Below, piece by piece: positions 57,142-64,000 of a stretch of 64,000 nucleotides of DNA. The position numbers were made by a program, and so were the translations under genes. The stretch is from Saprospiraceae bacterium (GTDB taxonomy: Bacteria > Bacteroidota > Bacteroidia > Chitinophagales > Saprospiraceae). Where the stretch lies: the NCBI GenBank assembly GCA_041392805.1, contig JAWKLJ010000001.1, positions 186,001-250,000 on the forward strand. The letters run 5' to 3'. The notes under the pieces are model-generated. The model made no database searches and was not told the DNA's origin. It worked only from the letters and a program-made list of their open reading frames with translations. Numbering within the stretch: the stretch's first letter is position 1; each line of letters begins with the position of its first letter.

Positions 57142-59736
57142 TTAGCGTCTAAATTTATAGGTAAGGGAAGGCATAAAACGAATCAAATCAATCTGACTGG
57201 CAGTAAGGGCTTGTTCAGACAAAAGATCAGCTTTAACCACGGGTCGGCCACCTTCGACTGGAATTTTATTAAAGTTTACAGCCACTATGTTTTTATGGGC
57301 CAATGCATTGTAAACCGAAAAGGTCAGGCTATGCTGGTAACGGCTTTCTTCTTTTTTATTTAAAACAAACTTAAAGGCAAAATCAAATCGACGGTAAGCA
57401 GGCAGGCGATCATTATTTTTTTCTGCAAATACAGGTACGGTTTGACCATTAAATTGATAAAAACCAGAGGGGGAGGAAAAAGTTGACCCACTGTAGGCGG
57501 TCCAATAAGCGGAAAACAATACGCGCCTGGCCAAACGATAATTCAATAACAAGGAAAAATCATGCGGTCGGTCCTGAAAGGCCGCATAAGGACGCCCCTC
57601 ATTCAGTCCATCGGTTTGGCGAAGGGTGCGCGATAGCGTATAACTCATCCAACCGCTTAAACGGCCTATTTGCTTTTTCAATAAAAGCTCCATCCCATAG
57701 GATTCCATGGTTCCAAACCGAAGTTCTCCTTCCACCAAAGGATTCAAAAGGATGGTAGGATGATCCTGGTAATCAATCTGATGGTTAAATGCCTTGTAAT
57801 AAAAAGCGGTATTAAATTCCACCTTGGCTTGCTGAAAATATTTTACATAATTTAAACTCAGTTGGGTAGCAGATTGAGGTTTTATATACTGGTTGGCAGG
57901 CAGCCATACTTCCAGAGAGGTAAAGGGGGACACCGAATTTGAAATCAATTGAAGGTACTGGTGGTAGCTTCCAACGCTCACTTTGACTTTCGAGGTACTA
58001 TCGATTTCGTACTGAAGGCTAATACGTGGATCGAGGTGATGATAACGCTTGTAAATGCCTTCGCCAACGGCAACCGTATCCGTTACTTCATATTGTGGGT
58101 TGTAAGAATAATAGGTGGCTGGGCCAACATTTGCCCAATTGATGAGCCGGAGCCCCGCATTAAGCTGCATTTTTTTGTTGAGATCAAAAATCCCTTGATA
58201 ATATAAAACAGTCTTGCGAGCGTAATTGGGCTTTATAGTTGGCAAAATGGCAATCGTCGTATCCAGGGAGACACTACCTGGATTAACAAAAAAGCCCTGT
58301 AATTCCCATCCAAATTTGGAGGTGTAATCCTGACGGGCATAGTGGGTAAAGTCTGATTTAAGGCTTAAGGTCCCTAAACCGGATCGCCAGTAGTTAGGCG
58401 CAAAAAACAACTGATAGTCATAATTGCCTGTATAGATAGTCGTATTGGAAAACAACTTTGGGCCAAATAGGTGATTCCACCGAAGGGTAGCTGCGAAATT
58501 AGCCCAGCGTATGCCTGCATTACCAGCTACCTCGGTCCTATTTGTGAAGTTATCCACCCCAATGATGGTTGTAAAGTAAAGGCGGTTTTTGTTGTTCAGC
58601 TTGTGGTTCCATTTAAAATGGAAGTCTCCGAAACCGAGATCTGCGCGAGGGGCGGCCCGCCGATAAAGCCATTCGAAGTTGGAGCGGCGGAAGGAAGCGA
58701 AAATGGAGCCTTTTTCTTTGACGACGGGGGCCTCCAGCGAAAAGCGATTGATCAATGGGTTAAGCGCACCGCTAAATTCAAATTTATTTAGGTTACCATC
58801 CTTGGTTCTAATGCTAACAATGGAAGATAAGCGATCTCCCAAATTGGTTGGCACGTCACTCTTGTACACATCAATTTGCTTAGCAAAATCTGGAATGACC
58901 ATCGAATAAAACCCAAACAGATGGGAAGGATTGTAGATAGGGGCATCATCGATAATAATTAAATTTTGGTCGCGTTCTCCCCCTCTAGTATAAAAAAAAG
59001 CAGAGCCATCACTATGCATTTTTATGCCTGGCAAACTTTGCAGCCCTTTTACCAGGCCAGATTCTCCTCCAAATTCGGGCATATTGCCTAGATCCTCCGG
59101 TCGAAACACCATTTGTTCCAAGGTGGCCTTATCCAGGATTTTTGTGGTCGATTGTTCCACAATAACATCTGGCAAATCAATGGAGGTGGGTGCGAGCGAT
59201 AAATCTTTTTTTTCCGATCCATTTAGGCCCAACTGTATTTCCTCTTTTTCATACCCTACATAGGAATAATGAAGTGTATATTGCCCTGCTTTCAGGGGCA
59301 ATGAATAGTATCCAAAAGCATTGGTGATTGCTCCTTGGGCTGTTCCTTTTATGGCAACCGTGGCACCAATCAATGTTTCGCCCGAAGCCCGATCGGTAAT
59401 AAATCCGCTCAAGGTGAAATATTTCTCTTTTTCTATGGACGCTTCTTCCGGAAGGTATAAGACTATTTGGTTTTCTATTAAACTATAGGCAATATTGATT
59501 TTCCGGCTTAAGCGCTTTAGGGTTTTCTCCAGGCTTTCATTACGCACGCTAAACGAAATCTGTTGATCGACGGAGATGGTTTGTGAATTATAGGAAAAAT
59601 GCAAACCGGTTTGTTTGGTGATTTCCTCGAGGATGTCGCCTATACGTATACTCGATGCGTTAATGCTGACGCTTTGTGCCACCAAGGCAAGACTGGTCGC
59701 TTGTAAAAGAAACAGGATGCTTACTAGTTTCCTCAT
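57142..59736 (-). CDS. TonB-dependent outer-membrane receptor with STN domain
   Basis: 864 residues with a signal peptide (KLVSILFLLQATSLALVAQ). STN (secretin/TonB short N-terminal) domain at about 22-100 (ILEEITKQTGLHFSYNSQTI), the usual partner of FecR. Carboxypeptidase-regulatory-like domain at about 110-190 (LSGFITDRASGETLIGATVA). Plug domain (LVKGLQSLPGIKMHSDGSAF, FYTRGGERDQNLIIIDDAPI) and a 22-strand-type beta-barrel to the C-terminus. Imports an unknown ligand. The adjoining FecR and ECF sigma genes indicate cell-surface signalling control of this locus. Confidence 0.93.
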   Translation of the reverse strand: MRKLVSILFLLQATSLALVAQSVSINASSIRIGDILEEITKQTGLHFSYNSQTISVDQQISFSVRNESLEKTLKRLSRKINIAYSLIENQIVLYLPEEASIEKEKYFTLSGFITDRASGETLIGATVAIKGTAQGAITNAFGYYSLPLKAGQYTLHYSYVGYEKEEIQLGLNGSEKKDLSLAPTSIDLPDVIVEQSTTKILDKATLEQMVFRPEDLGNMPEFGGESGLVKGLQSLPGIKMHSDGSAFFYTRGGERDQNLIIIDDAPIYNPSHLFGFYSMVIPDFAKQIDVYKSDVPTNLGDRLSSIVSIRTKDGNLNKFEFSGALNPLINRFSLEAPVVKEKGSIFASFRRSNFEWLYRRAAPRADLGFGDFHFKWNHKLNNKNRLYFTTIIGVDNFTNRTEVAGNAGIRWANFAATLRWNHLFGPKLFSNTTIYTGNYDYQLFFAPNYWRSGLGTLSLKSDFTHYARQDYTSKFGWELQGFFVNPGSVSLDTTIAILPTIKPNYARKTVLYYQGIFDLNKKMQLNAGLRLINWANVGPATYYSYNPQYEVTDTVAVGEGIYKRYHHLDPRISLQYEIDSTSKVKVSVGSYHQYLQLISNSVSPFTSLEVWLPANQYIKPQSATQLSLNYVKYFQQAKVEFNTAFYYKAFNHQIDYQDHPTILLNPLVEGELRFGTMESYGMELLLKKQIGRLSGWMSYTLSRTLRQTDGLNEGRPYAAFQDRPHDFSLLLNYRLARRVLFSAYWTAYSGSTFSSPSGFYQFNGQTVPVFAEKNNDRLPAYRRFDFAFKFVLNKKEESRYQHSLTFSVYNALAHKNIVAVNFNKIPVEGGRPVVKADLLSEQALTASQIDLIRFMPSLTYKFRR

Positions 59737-59874
59737 GCTTAAATATTTTGCATAACGCTTGTTTGGGGAGATATGGCATACCTAGAGCATGCTTTGGGTC
59801 TTTGGGCACCTTTTTCTACCAATATTTGACCCCTAAAGTTTTTTTTTGGCTTAACTAGACGACTATAGCTTGGA

Positions 59875-60873
59875 TTATCGACAAGCCGCTCCCTCTAAAA
59901 TGATTTTCGAGCCCTCGCGGCGCGACTGGATTCCCAGGGTTTTCTCCAGAATGAGCAGGATAGCCGCCAGGGGTTTATCCTCATAGGTCGCACTGATTTT
60001 GCAGTTTTCCACATTGGCAATCGCCAGGGAGATATCCGCCTTGAAATGCCGATTTAAGGCAAATACGACCGCTTCCAAACTGCTATTATCAAAAGTTAAT
60101 GCTTTGGTCTTGATGGACAAATAATTGGGGTCTTCATTCGCTTCTTTAATTAATTCATCACTACCTTTTTTTAATACGGCCTTTTCATTGGCTTGCAAGA
60201 TTACTTCTGATGAATCATAGCGCACCGCCACAGTACCTGTCTGAACAATTACCTGTATCTCCGCTTGTTCTGGCCGGGAATCTACATAAAAAGAGGTGCC
60301 AAGCACTTCGATTTCTATTTCCTGGGTATGGACCATGAAAGGATGAGCTTCATCCCTTGCCACATCAAAGAATGCATCACCTTCAAGTACAACTTTACGT
60401 TTTGCATCAGGCCCGGTGGTTGTGTAATAAATACTTGAAGCTTGATTTAAATGGATATTGCTGCCATCCGGAAGGTCGATGTTTTTGACTTCATCGGCAG
60501 CGACTATTTGTAGGGCTTTTTGATTACCTGGGCCCCATATCATCCAAAGCGCCACAGCGACCAAGGCCACTAAGGCCGCAGCAATCTGCAGCCACCATCG
60601 CTGGTTTCGCCGCTTAGGTAACGCAACAATTGCTGTTTTATCAAACAATTCCGTCGAAGTTTTATTCCACCATTCCGCTACATTCACTGCCGGTGCATTT
60701 TGCTCCATTCCACTCAATATCCATGCCTTTTTAAAAGCGATGAATTGCGCTTTATGATCCGGAGAAGCCAATACCCAGGTTTCCAACTCCTGCACTTCAA
60801 GATCGCTGGCATTACCACTCAAATACCGTGAGATGAGTTCAGCATAGTTGTTATGTAAGTCCTGGTCTGACAT
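59875..60873 (-). CDS. FecR-family anti-sigma factor
   Basis: 332 residues: N-terminal sigma-binding DUF4880-like part (ISRYLSGNASDLEVQELETW), a TM helix at about 94-112 (AAALVALVAVALWMIWG), FecR core (DEVKNIDLPDGSNIHLNQAS, VVLEGDAFFDVARDEAHPFM, VLGTSFYVDSRPEQAEIQVI) and a C-terminal STN-like DUF4974 part (ALTFDNSSLEAVVFALNRHF, ISATYEDKPLAAILLILEKT). Spans the inner membrane and relays receptor state to the ECF sigma factor encoded just upstream. Confidence 0.94.
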   Translation of the reverse strand: MSDQDLHNNYAELISRYLSGNASDLEVQELETWVLASPDHKAQFIAFKKAWILSGMEQNAPAVNVAEWWNKTSTELFDKTAIVALPKRRNQRWWLQIAAALVALVAVALWMIWGPGNQKALQIVAADEVKNIDLPDGSNIHLNQASSIYYTTTGPDAKRKVVLEGDAFFDVARDEAHPFMVHTQEIEIEVLGTSFYVDSRPEQAEIQVIVQTGTVAVRYDSSEVILQANEKAVLKKGSDELIKEANEDPNYLSIKTKALTFDNSSLEAVVFALNRHFKADISLAIANVENCKISATYEDKPLAAILLILEKTLGIQSRREGSKIILEGAACR

Positions 60874-60950
60874 TTTTATCCAATTATCTTGGTTCTCTTT
60901 AATACACTTGAACTATAGAAAACCCTTAGGGTTATTCAATAATTGAACTT

Positions 60951-61505
60951 TTAAGTCCATCCTAAAATAATCATTAATATGTATAGATAATCTTTTAGCT
61001 GCATTCGTAAACTTTTCATAGCCTTGGTCATATGGGCCTCTACTGTTTTTTGTGCAATATCCAATTCTTCCGCAATTTCTTTATAGGTCATTTGCTGGTA
61101 GCGGCTCATTTCAAAAACCAACCGGCACTTTTCGGGCAAGGTACTTAGGGCGACTTCGATTTTTTCTTTTAATTCCTCCATTGAAAAATAATCTTCTTCT
61201 ACGGTCCAGCCCATATCATCCCCGTCCAAATCCAGGATCCTACTGCGGTATTTTTTGTGATCTCGAATGTAATTTAGGCAACGGTTTTTGACGGAGGTAA
61301 ACAGATACGAAGGAATTGACTGTTTTGTGTCAATTTGTTCACGTTTTTCCCATAACGCTATAAAAACCTTTTGACAAATATCCTGAGCGGCATCAGCATC
61401 CTGTACATACTGCATGGCAAAGTTACAGAGTAATTGAAAATGCGTTTTGAAAAGGGTTTCAAAATGCGACTTGCTGAGTGATTGATCTGTTTTTAAGCTT
61501 GGCAT
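60951..61505 (-). CDS. ECF sigma factor (FecI-like)
   Basis: 184 residues. Sigma region 2 (FETLFKTHFQLLCNFAMQYV, AQDICQKVFIALWEKREQID, YLFTSVKNRCLNYIRDHKKY) and region 4 (LPEKCRLVFEMSRYQQMTYK, EIAEELDIAQKTVEAHMTKA). Bacteroidota FecI-type sigma-70 factor. Precedes fecR on the minus strand with a 77-bp gap, forming sigma-anti-sigma-receptor-DUF4249 order. Confidence 0.95.
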   Translation of the reverse strand: MPSLKTDQSLSKSHFETLFKTHFQLLCNFAMQYVQDADAAQDICQKVFIALWEKREQIDTKQSIPSYLFTSVKNRCLNYIRDHKKYRSRILDLDGDDMGWTVEEDYFSMEELKEKIEVALSTLPEKCRLVFEMSRYQQMTYKEIAEELDIAQKTVEAHMTKAMKSLRMQLKDYLYILMIILGWT

Positions 61506-61543
61506 ATTCCAAGCACTAAGGTAAGCAATTGATTAAACTTGAG

Positions 61544-62119
61544 CTATCCATTGACCCAAGTTGTTTTAGCGTTCACAGGCCCCCGTTTACCTGGCAGGGA
61601 GGGCAAATCATGGTATCCCATATAAAACAATCCCAAACAGCGCTCTCCCGCGGAAAGCTTTAAAAAGTCATTCGCTTCCAAAATAGACCGAGGGGAGCTC
61701 CAGTAACAGCCAATGCCGTAGGCCGTACAAGTCAAATACATATTTTGCACGGCACATGCTACAGCCGCAACTTCTTCCCATTCGGGCAGGCTTTCAGCAG
61801 GGTCCCTTTGCATGCAGATAGCGATAACACAAGCCGATCGAAGGGGATTGCTTTTTGTTTTCTCGTATTTTTTTTGAGAGAATTGTTCTGGGGTTTCATT
61901 GTCTTTATACCATGCAGATAGATAATCTGACAATAGCACCAATGCCTCACCTCTAAAAACTTTAAAACGCCAAGGTTCCGTCAATTTATGGGTAGGTGCC
62001 CAATTGGCATTTTCTAATACTTCTTCAATAATCGATTGATCAATGGGTTTATCGTTATAGGTAGGAGGAAAAATGGATCGCCTCGACCGCAATAGTTCAC
62101 TGACTTGTGCAGGTGTCAT
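61544..62119 (-). CDS. Nitroreductase-family protein
   Basis: 191 residues, compact nitroreductase fold: LLRSRRSIFPPTYNDKPIDQ with the FMN-binding R-S-R-R-S, ANWAPTHKLTEPWRFKVFRG, VACAVQNMYLTCTAYGIGCY, LGLFYMGYHD. Closest in layout to the YdjA-type small NAD(P)H nitroreductases that bind FMN as dimers. Substrate unknown. 38 bp downstream of it in coordinate order lies the sigma gene on the same strand. Confidence 0.92.
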   Translation of the reverse strand: MTPAQVSELLRSRRSIFPPTYNDKPIDQSIIEEVLENANWAPTHKLTEPWRFKVFRGEALVLLSDYLSAWYKDNETPEQFSQKKYEKTKSNPLRSACVIAICMQRDPAESLPEWEEVAAVACAVQNMYLTCTAYGIGCYWSSPRSILEANDFLKLSAGERCLGLFYMGYHDLPSLPGKRGPVNAKTTWVNG

Positions 62120-62171
62120 ATGAAGAAAAAGGTTTAATTTAGAGTAGACAGCAAGAAGGATTCGTGGTCTG

Positions 62172-62630
62172 CTATTGTTTCTTTTTATCGATATCCTTCA
62201 TCACTGTTTCAGTTTCAAACAATAATTTTTCCCAATCTTCTTTCAATTTTTTTTGCTCTTGTTGGTCATAACCTTCTGGGCGGCTATTTTCCATTTCCTG
62301 GGACAGACTCAATCGTTTGCGCTCCAAGTCGACAATTTTTTCAACCAAGTCACTGTCTTGAATGGTTTCCGCCTTGTCTTTCCATTTATCAAAAATATCG
62401 CCAAGCTTGTCCAGGTCTCCATCGTATTTCCCTTCATCAAATTTGCCTTTTTCCGATTTAAGTAGCTGAATGGCAGACTTTCCGAAATCAAATACCTCGG
62501 TTAACACATCTTTCCCTTTAGAAATAATTTCTTTCGATTGAGCTTTCTCTTCTTCGGAGCCAAAAAATAGATTATAACCTACTACGAGGGCAACCAGAAG
62601 AAGTCCAAATTTTATTACCGATCGGATCAT
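62172..62630 (-). CDS. Small membrane-anchored coiled-coil protein
   Basis: 152 residues. N-terminal TM (IKFGLLLVALVVGYNLFFGS) followed by acidic-basic helical sequence (EKAQSKEIISKGKDVLTEVF, VDLERKRLSLSQEMENSRPE). No family recognised. Codon-level character is that of a real gene, and it lies 52 bp before the nitroreductase gene on the same strand. Confidence 0.75.
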   Translation of the reverse strand: MIRSVIKFGLLLVALVVGYNLFFGSEEEKAQSKEIISKGKDVLTEVFDFGKSAIQLLKSEKGKFDEGKYDGDLDKLGDIFDKWKDKAETIQDSDLVEKIVDLERKRLSLSQEMENSRPEGYDQQEQKKLKEDWEKLLFETETVMKDIDKKKQ

Positions 62631-62752
62631 AATGCAATAATTTAGTTCTTAGGCAAAGAAACAACTTTTTGTTGAATCGGGCTACTTTTTCCGACCAGCG
62701 CTGTTTTTTAGCAATACAATTGCCGTCTTTTTCCTTATTCACACATTTTGTC

Positions 62753-62760
62753 TATTTTCG
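62753..62760 (+). promoter_or_regulatory. Possible -7 box of leuS
   Basis: TATTTTCG followed by CGG, a near match to TAnnTTTG, 101 bp before the leuS ATG. No -33 box is evident. Confidence 0.3.
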
Positions 62761-62860
62761 CGGTCTGTTATTTTCTTCGGGTAGGACTATCATCATTTTA
62801 GATGGTGGAACCAAGAGAAAAAATGAATTGTTGAAAAGTACGGATCATAAGAAAACTAGC

Positions 62861-64000
62861 ATGGATTACAAGCCAAGAGATATTGAACAAAAATGGAAAA
62901 AATACTGGGATGAGCATGGCGTTTATCGCGTCAGTAACCACTCCGATAAACCCAAGTATTATGTTTTGGATATGTTCCCCTACCCTTCTGGAGCGGGTTT
63001 ACATGTGGGCCACCCACTCGGATATATTGCTTCCGACATCTACGCTCGCTATAAAAGATTGAAAGGTTTTAATGTGCTGCACCCAATGGGTTTCGATGCT
63101 TTTGGCTTGCCCGCCGAAGAATATGCCTTGCAAACAGGCATCCACCCGGCTACTTCCACCAAGGATAATATGGTGCGGTACCGGGAGCAATTAAGCAATT
63201 TGGGCTTTTCCTTTGATTGGAGCCGGGAGGTGTACACTTGTGATCCTAAATATTACAAATGGACCCAGTGGATCTTCACCCTTTTATTTGCCCATTATTA
63301 TGACCAGGAGGCGAATAAGGCTTTGCCTATCAGCGACTTAGTTGCCCGTTTTGAAAAAGAAGGCAATGCCAAAGTCAAAGCGGCCAGTACCCAGGAGGCG
63401 GTCTTTAGCGCAGCGGACTGGAATGGGTTCAGCCGTAAAGAGAAAGCGGAAATATTGATGAATTATCGCTTGGCCTATCGCAAAATTGGTTATGTTAATT
63501 GGTGTGAAGAATTGGGGACCGTATTGGCCAATGACCAAGTGAAGGATGGGGTGTCCGAAAGGGGCGGTTTCCCAGTGGTCCAAAAGGCCATGACCCAATG
63601 GTATTTGCGAATTACCGCTTATGCTGATCGGATGTTGTATGATTTGGAGCATATCGATTGGTCGGATGCCTTGAAAACGATGCAGGTGAATTGGATTGGC
63701 CGTTCAGAAGGCGCAAGTATTCACTTTAAGGTAGTCGGAACCGAGGAAAGCATTGAGGTATTCACCACACGGCCTGATACCATCTTTGGCGCTACTTATA
63801 TGGTCTTGGCACCTGAACATGATTTGGTGGCTAAATTGACCACCCCTGCACAAGAAAAGGCAGTAGCAGAATATTTGGCCTATGTCAACGCGCGTTCGGA
63901 AATAGAGCGAATGGCGGAGAAAAAGGTGACCGGCGCTTTTATTGGCGCTTATGCCATTAATCCTTTTACCAATACGGAAATCCCCATTTGGATTGGGGAA
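62861..64000 (+). CDS. leuS: Leucyl-tRNA synthetase (3' end off window)
   Basis: 380 codons from the ATG at 62861 (MDYKPRDIEQKWKKYWDEHG) to the window edge, no stop. Class I signature PYPSGAGLHVGHPLGY (HVGH in the HIGH place) near 42-57; NVLHPMGFDAFGLPAEEYAL; RYREQLSNLGFSFDWSREVY; zinc-domain region; CP1 editing domain begins at about residue 285 (EVFTTRPDTIFGATYMVLAP with the T-rich editing motif). Charges tRNA-Leu. The KMSKS motif and C-terminus are outside the window. Confidence 0.97.
   Translation, partial: MDYKPRDIEQKWKKYWDEHGVYRVSNHSDKPKYYVLDMFPYPSGAGLHVGHPLGYIASDIYARYKRLKGFNVLHPMGFDAFGLPAEEYALQTGIHPATSTKDNMVRYREQLSNLGFSFDWSREVYTCDPKYYKWTQWIFTLLFAHYYDQEANKALPISDLVARFEKEGNAKVKAASTQEAVFSAADWNGFSRKEKAEILMNYRLAYRKIGYVNWCEELGTVLANDQVKDGVSERGGFPVVQKAMTQWYLRITAYADRMLYDLEHIDWSDALKTMQVNWIGRSEGASIHFKVVGTEESIEVFTTRPDTIFGATYMVLAPEHDLVAKLTTPAQEKAVAEYLAYVNARSEIERMAEKKVTGAFIGAYAINPFTNTEIPIWIGE

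Noticed and set aside
59780..59800. AGAGCATGCTTTGGGTC upstream of the TonB receptor, resembling the MITE end
   Set aside because: Matches only about the first 8 bases well and has no partner inverted end within 300 bp.
1..64000. CRISPR arrays and rRNA genes
   Set aside because: No regularly spaced short repeats and no rRNA-like sequence were seen on reading both strands.

Overview
The window looks like a Bacteroidota chromosome, most likely a Saprospiraceae/Lewinella-type marine or sludge bacterium. The evidence is C-terminal type IX secretion (T9SS) sorting domains on large secreted proteins, a FecI/FecR/STN-TonB receptor/DUF4249 module, a DUF3098 gene between ftsX and uppP, LytTR/LytS two-component genes and TAnnTTTG-type -7 promoter boxes. 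Species cannot be named from this sequence alone.

Layout. 1-6.1 kb: secreted cell-surface genes on the minus strand (an ELWxxDGT-repeat protein running off the left edge, a T9SS adhesin-like protein, an unknown secreted protein). 6.1-13.5 kb: mobile-element graveyard, with a MITE, palindromic elements, a complete IS with 9-bp target duplication, decayed IS4- and IS5-type transposases and a broken secreted-protein gene. 13.6-44.6 kb: accessory island dominated by caspase-like proteases and conflict-type signalling proteins. 45.2-64 kb: tRNA-Lys followed by ordinary chromosome (HAD phosphatase, dinB, a T9SS metalloprotease, truB, uppP, DUF3098, ftsX, an ECF-sigma/anti-sigma/TonB module, nitroreductase, leuS running off the right edge).

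The stretch from about 7.89 to 45.21 kb is bounded by repeats of the 3' end of tRNA-Lys, each followed by a terminator hairpin. This is the pattern of an island integrated at tRNA-Lys, although no integrase is visible. It carries five caspase-fold proteases: a CHAT-nSTAND1-TM-WD40 protein, a secreted WD40-caspase, a caspase with an unknown (possibly gasdermin-like) N-terminal domain, a caspase with a C-terminal effector-associated domain (EAD), and a caspase heading a six-gene operon. That operon contains ZorA/ZorB-like (MotA/MotB-like) proton-channel motor proteins, a helical protein, a possible SPFH/band-7-like protein and a STAND/HEAT-like protein with a degenerate P-loop. I regard it as the best candidate for an undescribed (Zorya-related, caspase-armed) defence or cell-death system.

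Next to it, an EAD-TM-FGE-sulfatase protein has a C-terminus with the NNC-codon signature of a diversity-generating-retroelement (DGR) variable region, followed by a perfect hairpin. It shares its EAD type with the adjacent caspase, which suggests a diversified sensor recruiting a protease. A LytS/LytTR pair lies in the same island, and a MITE has inserted in frame into the kinase signal peptide and supplies a new start codon.
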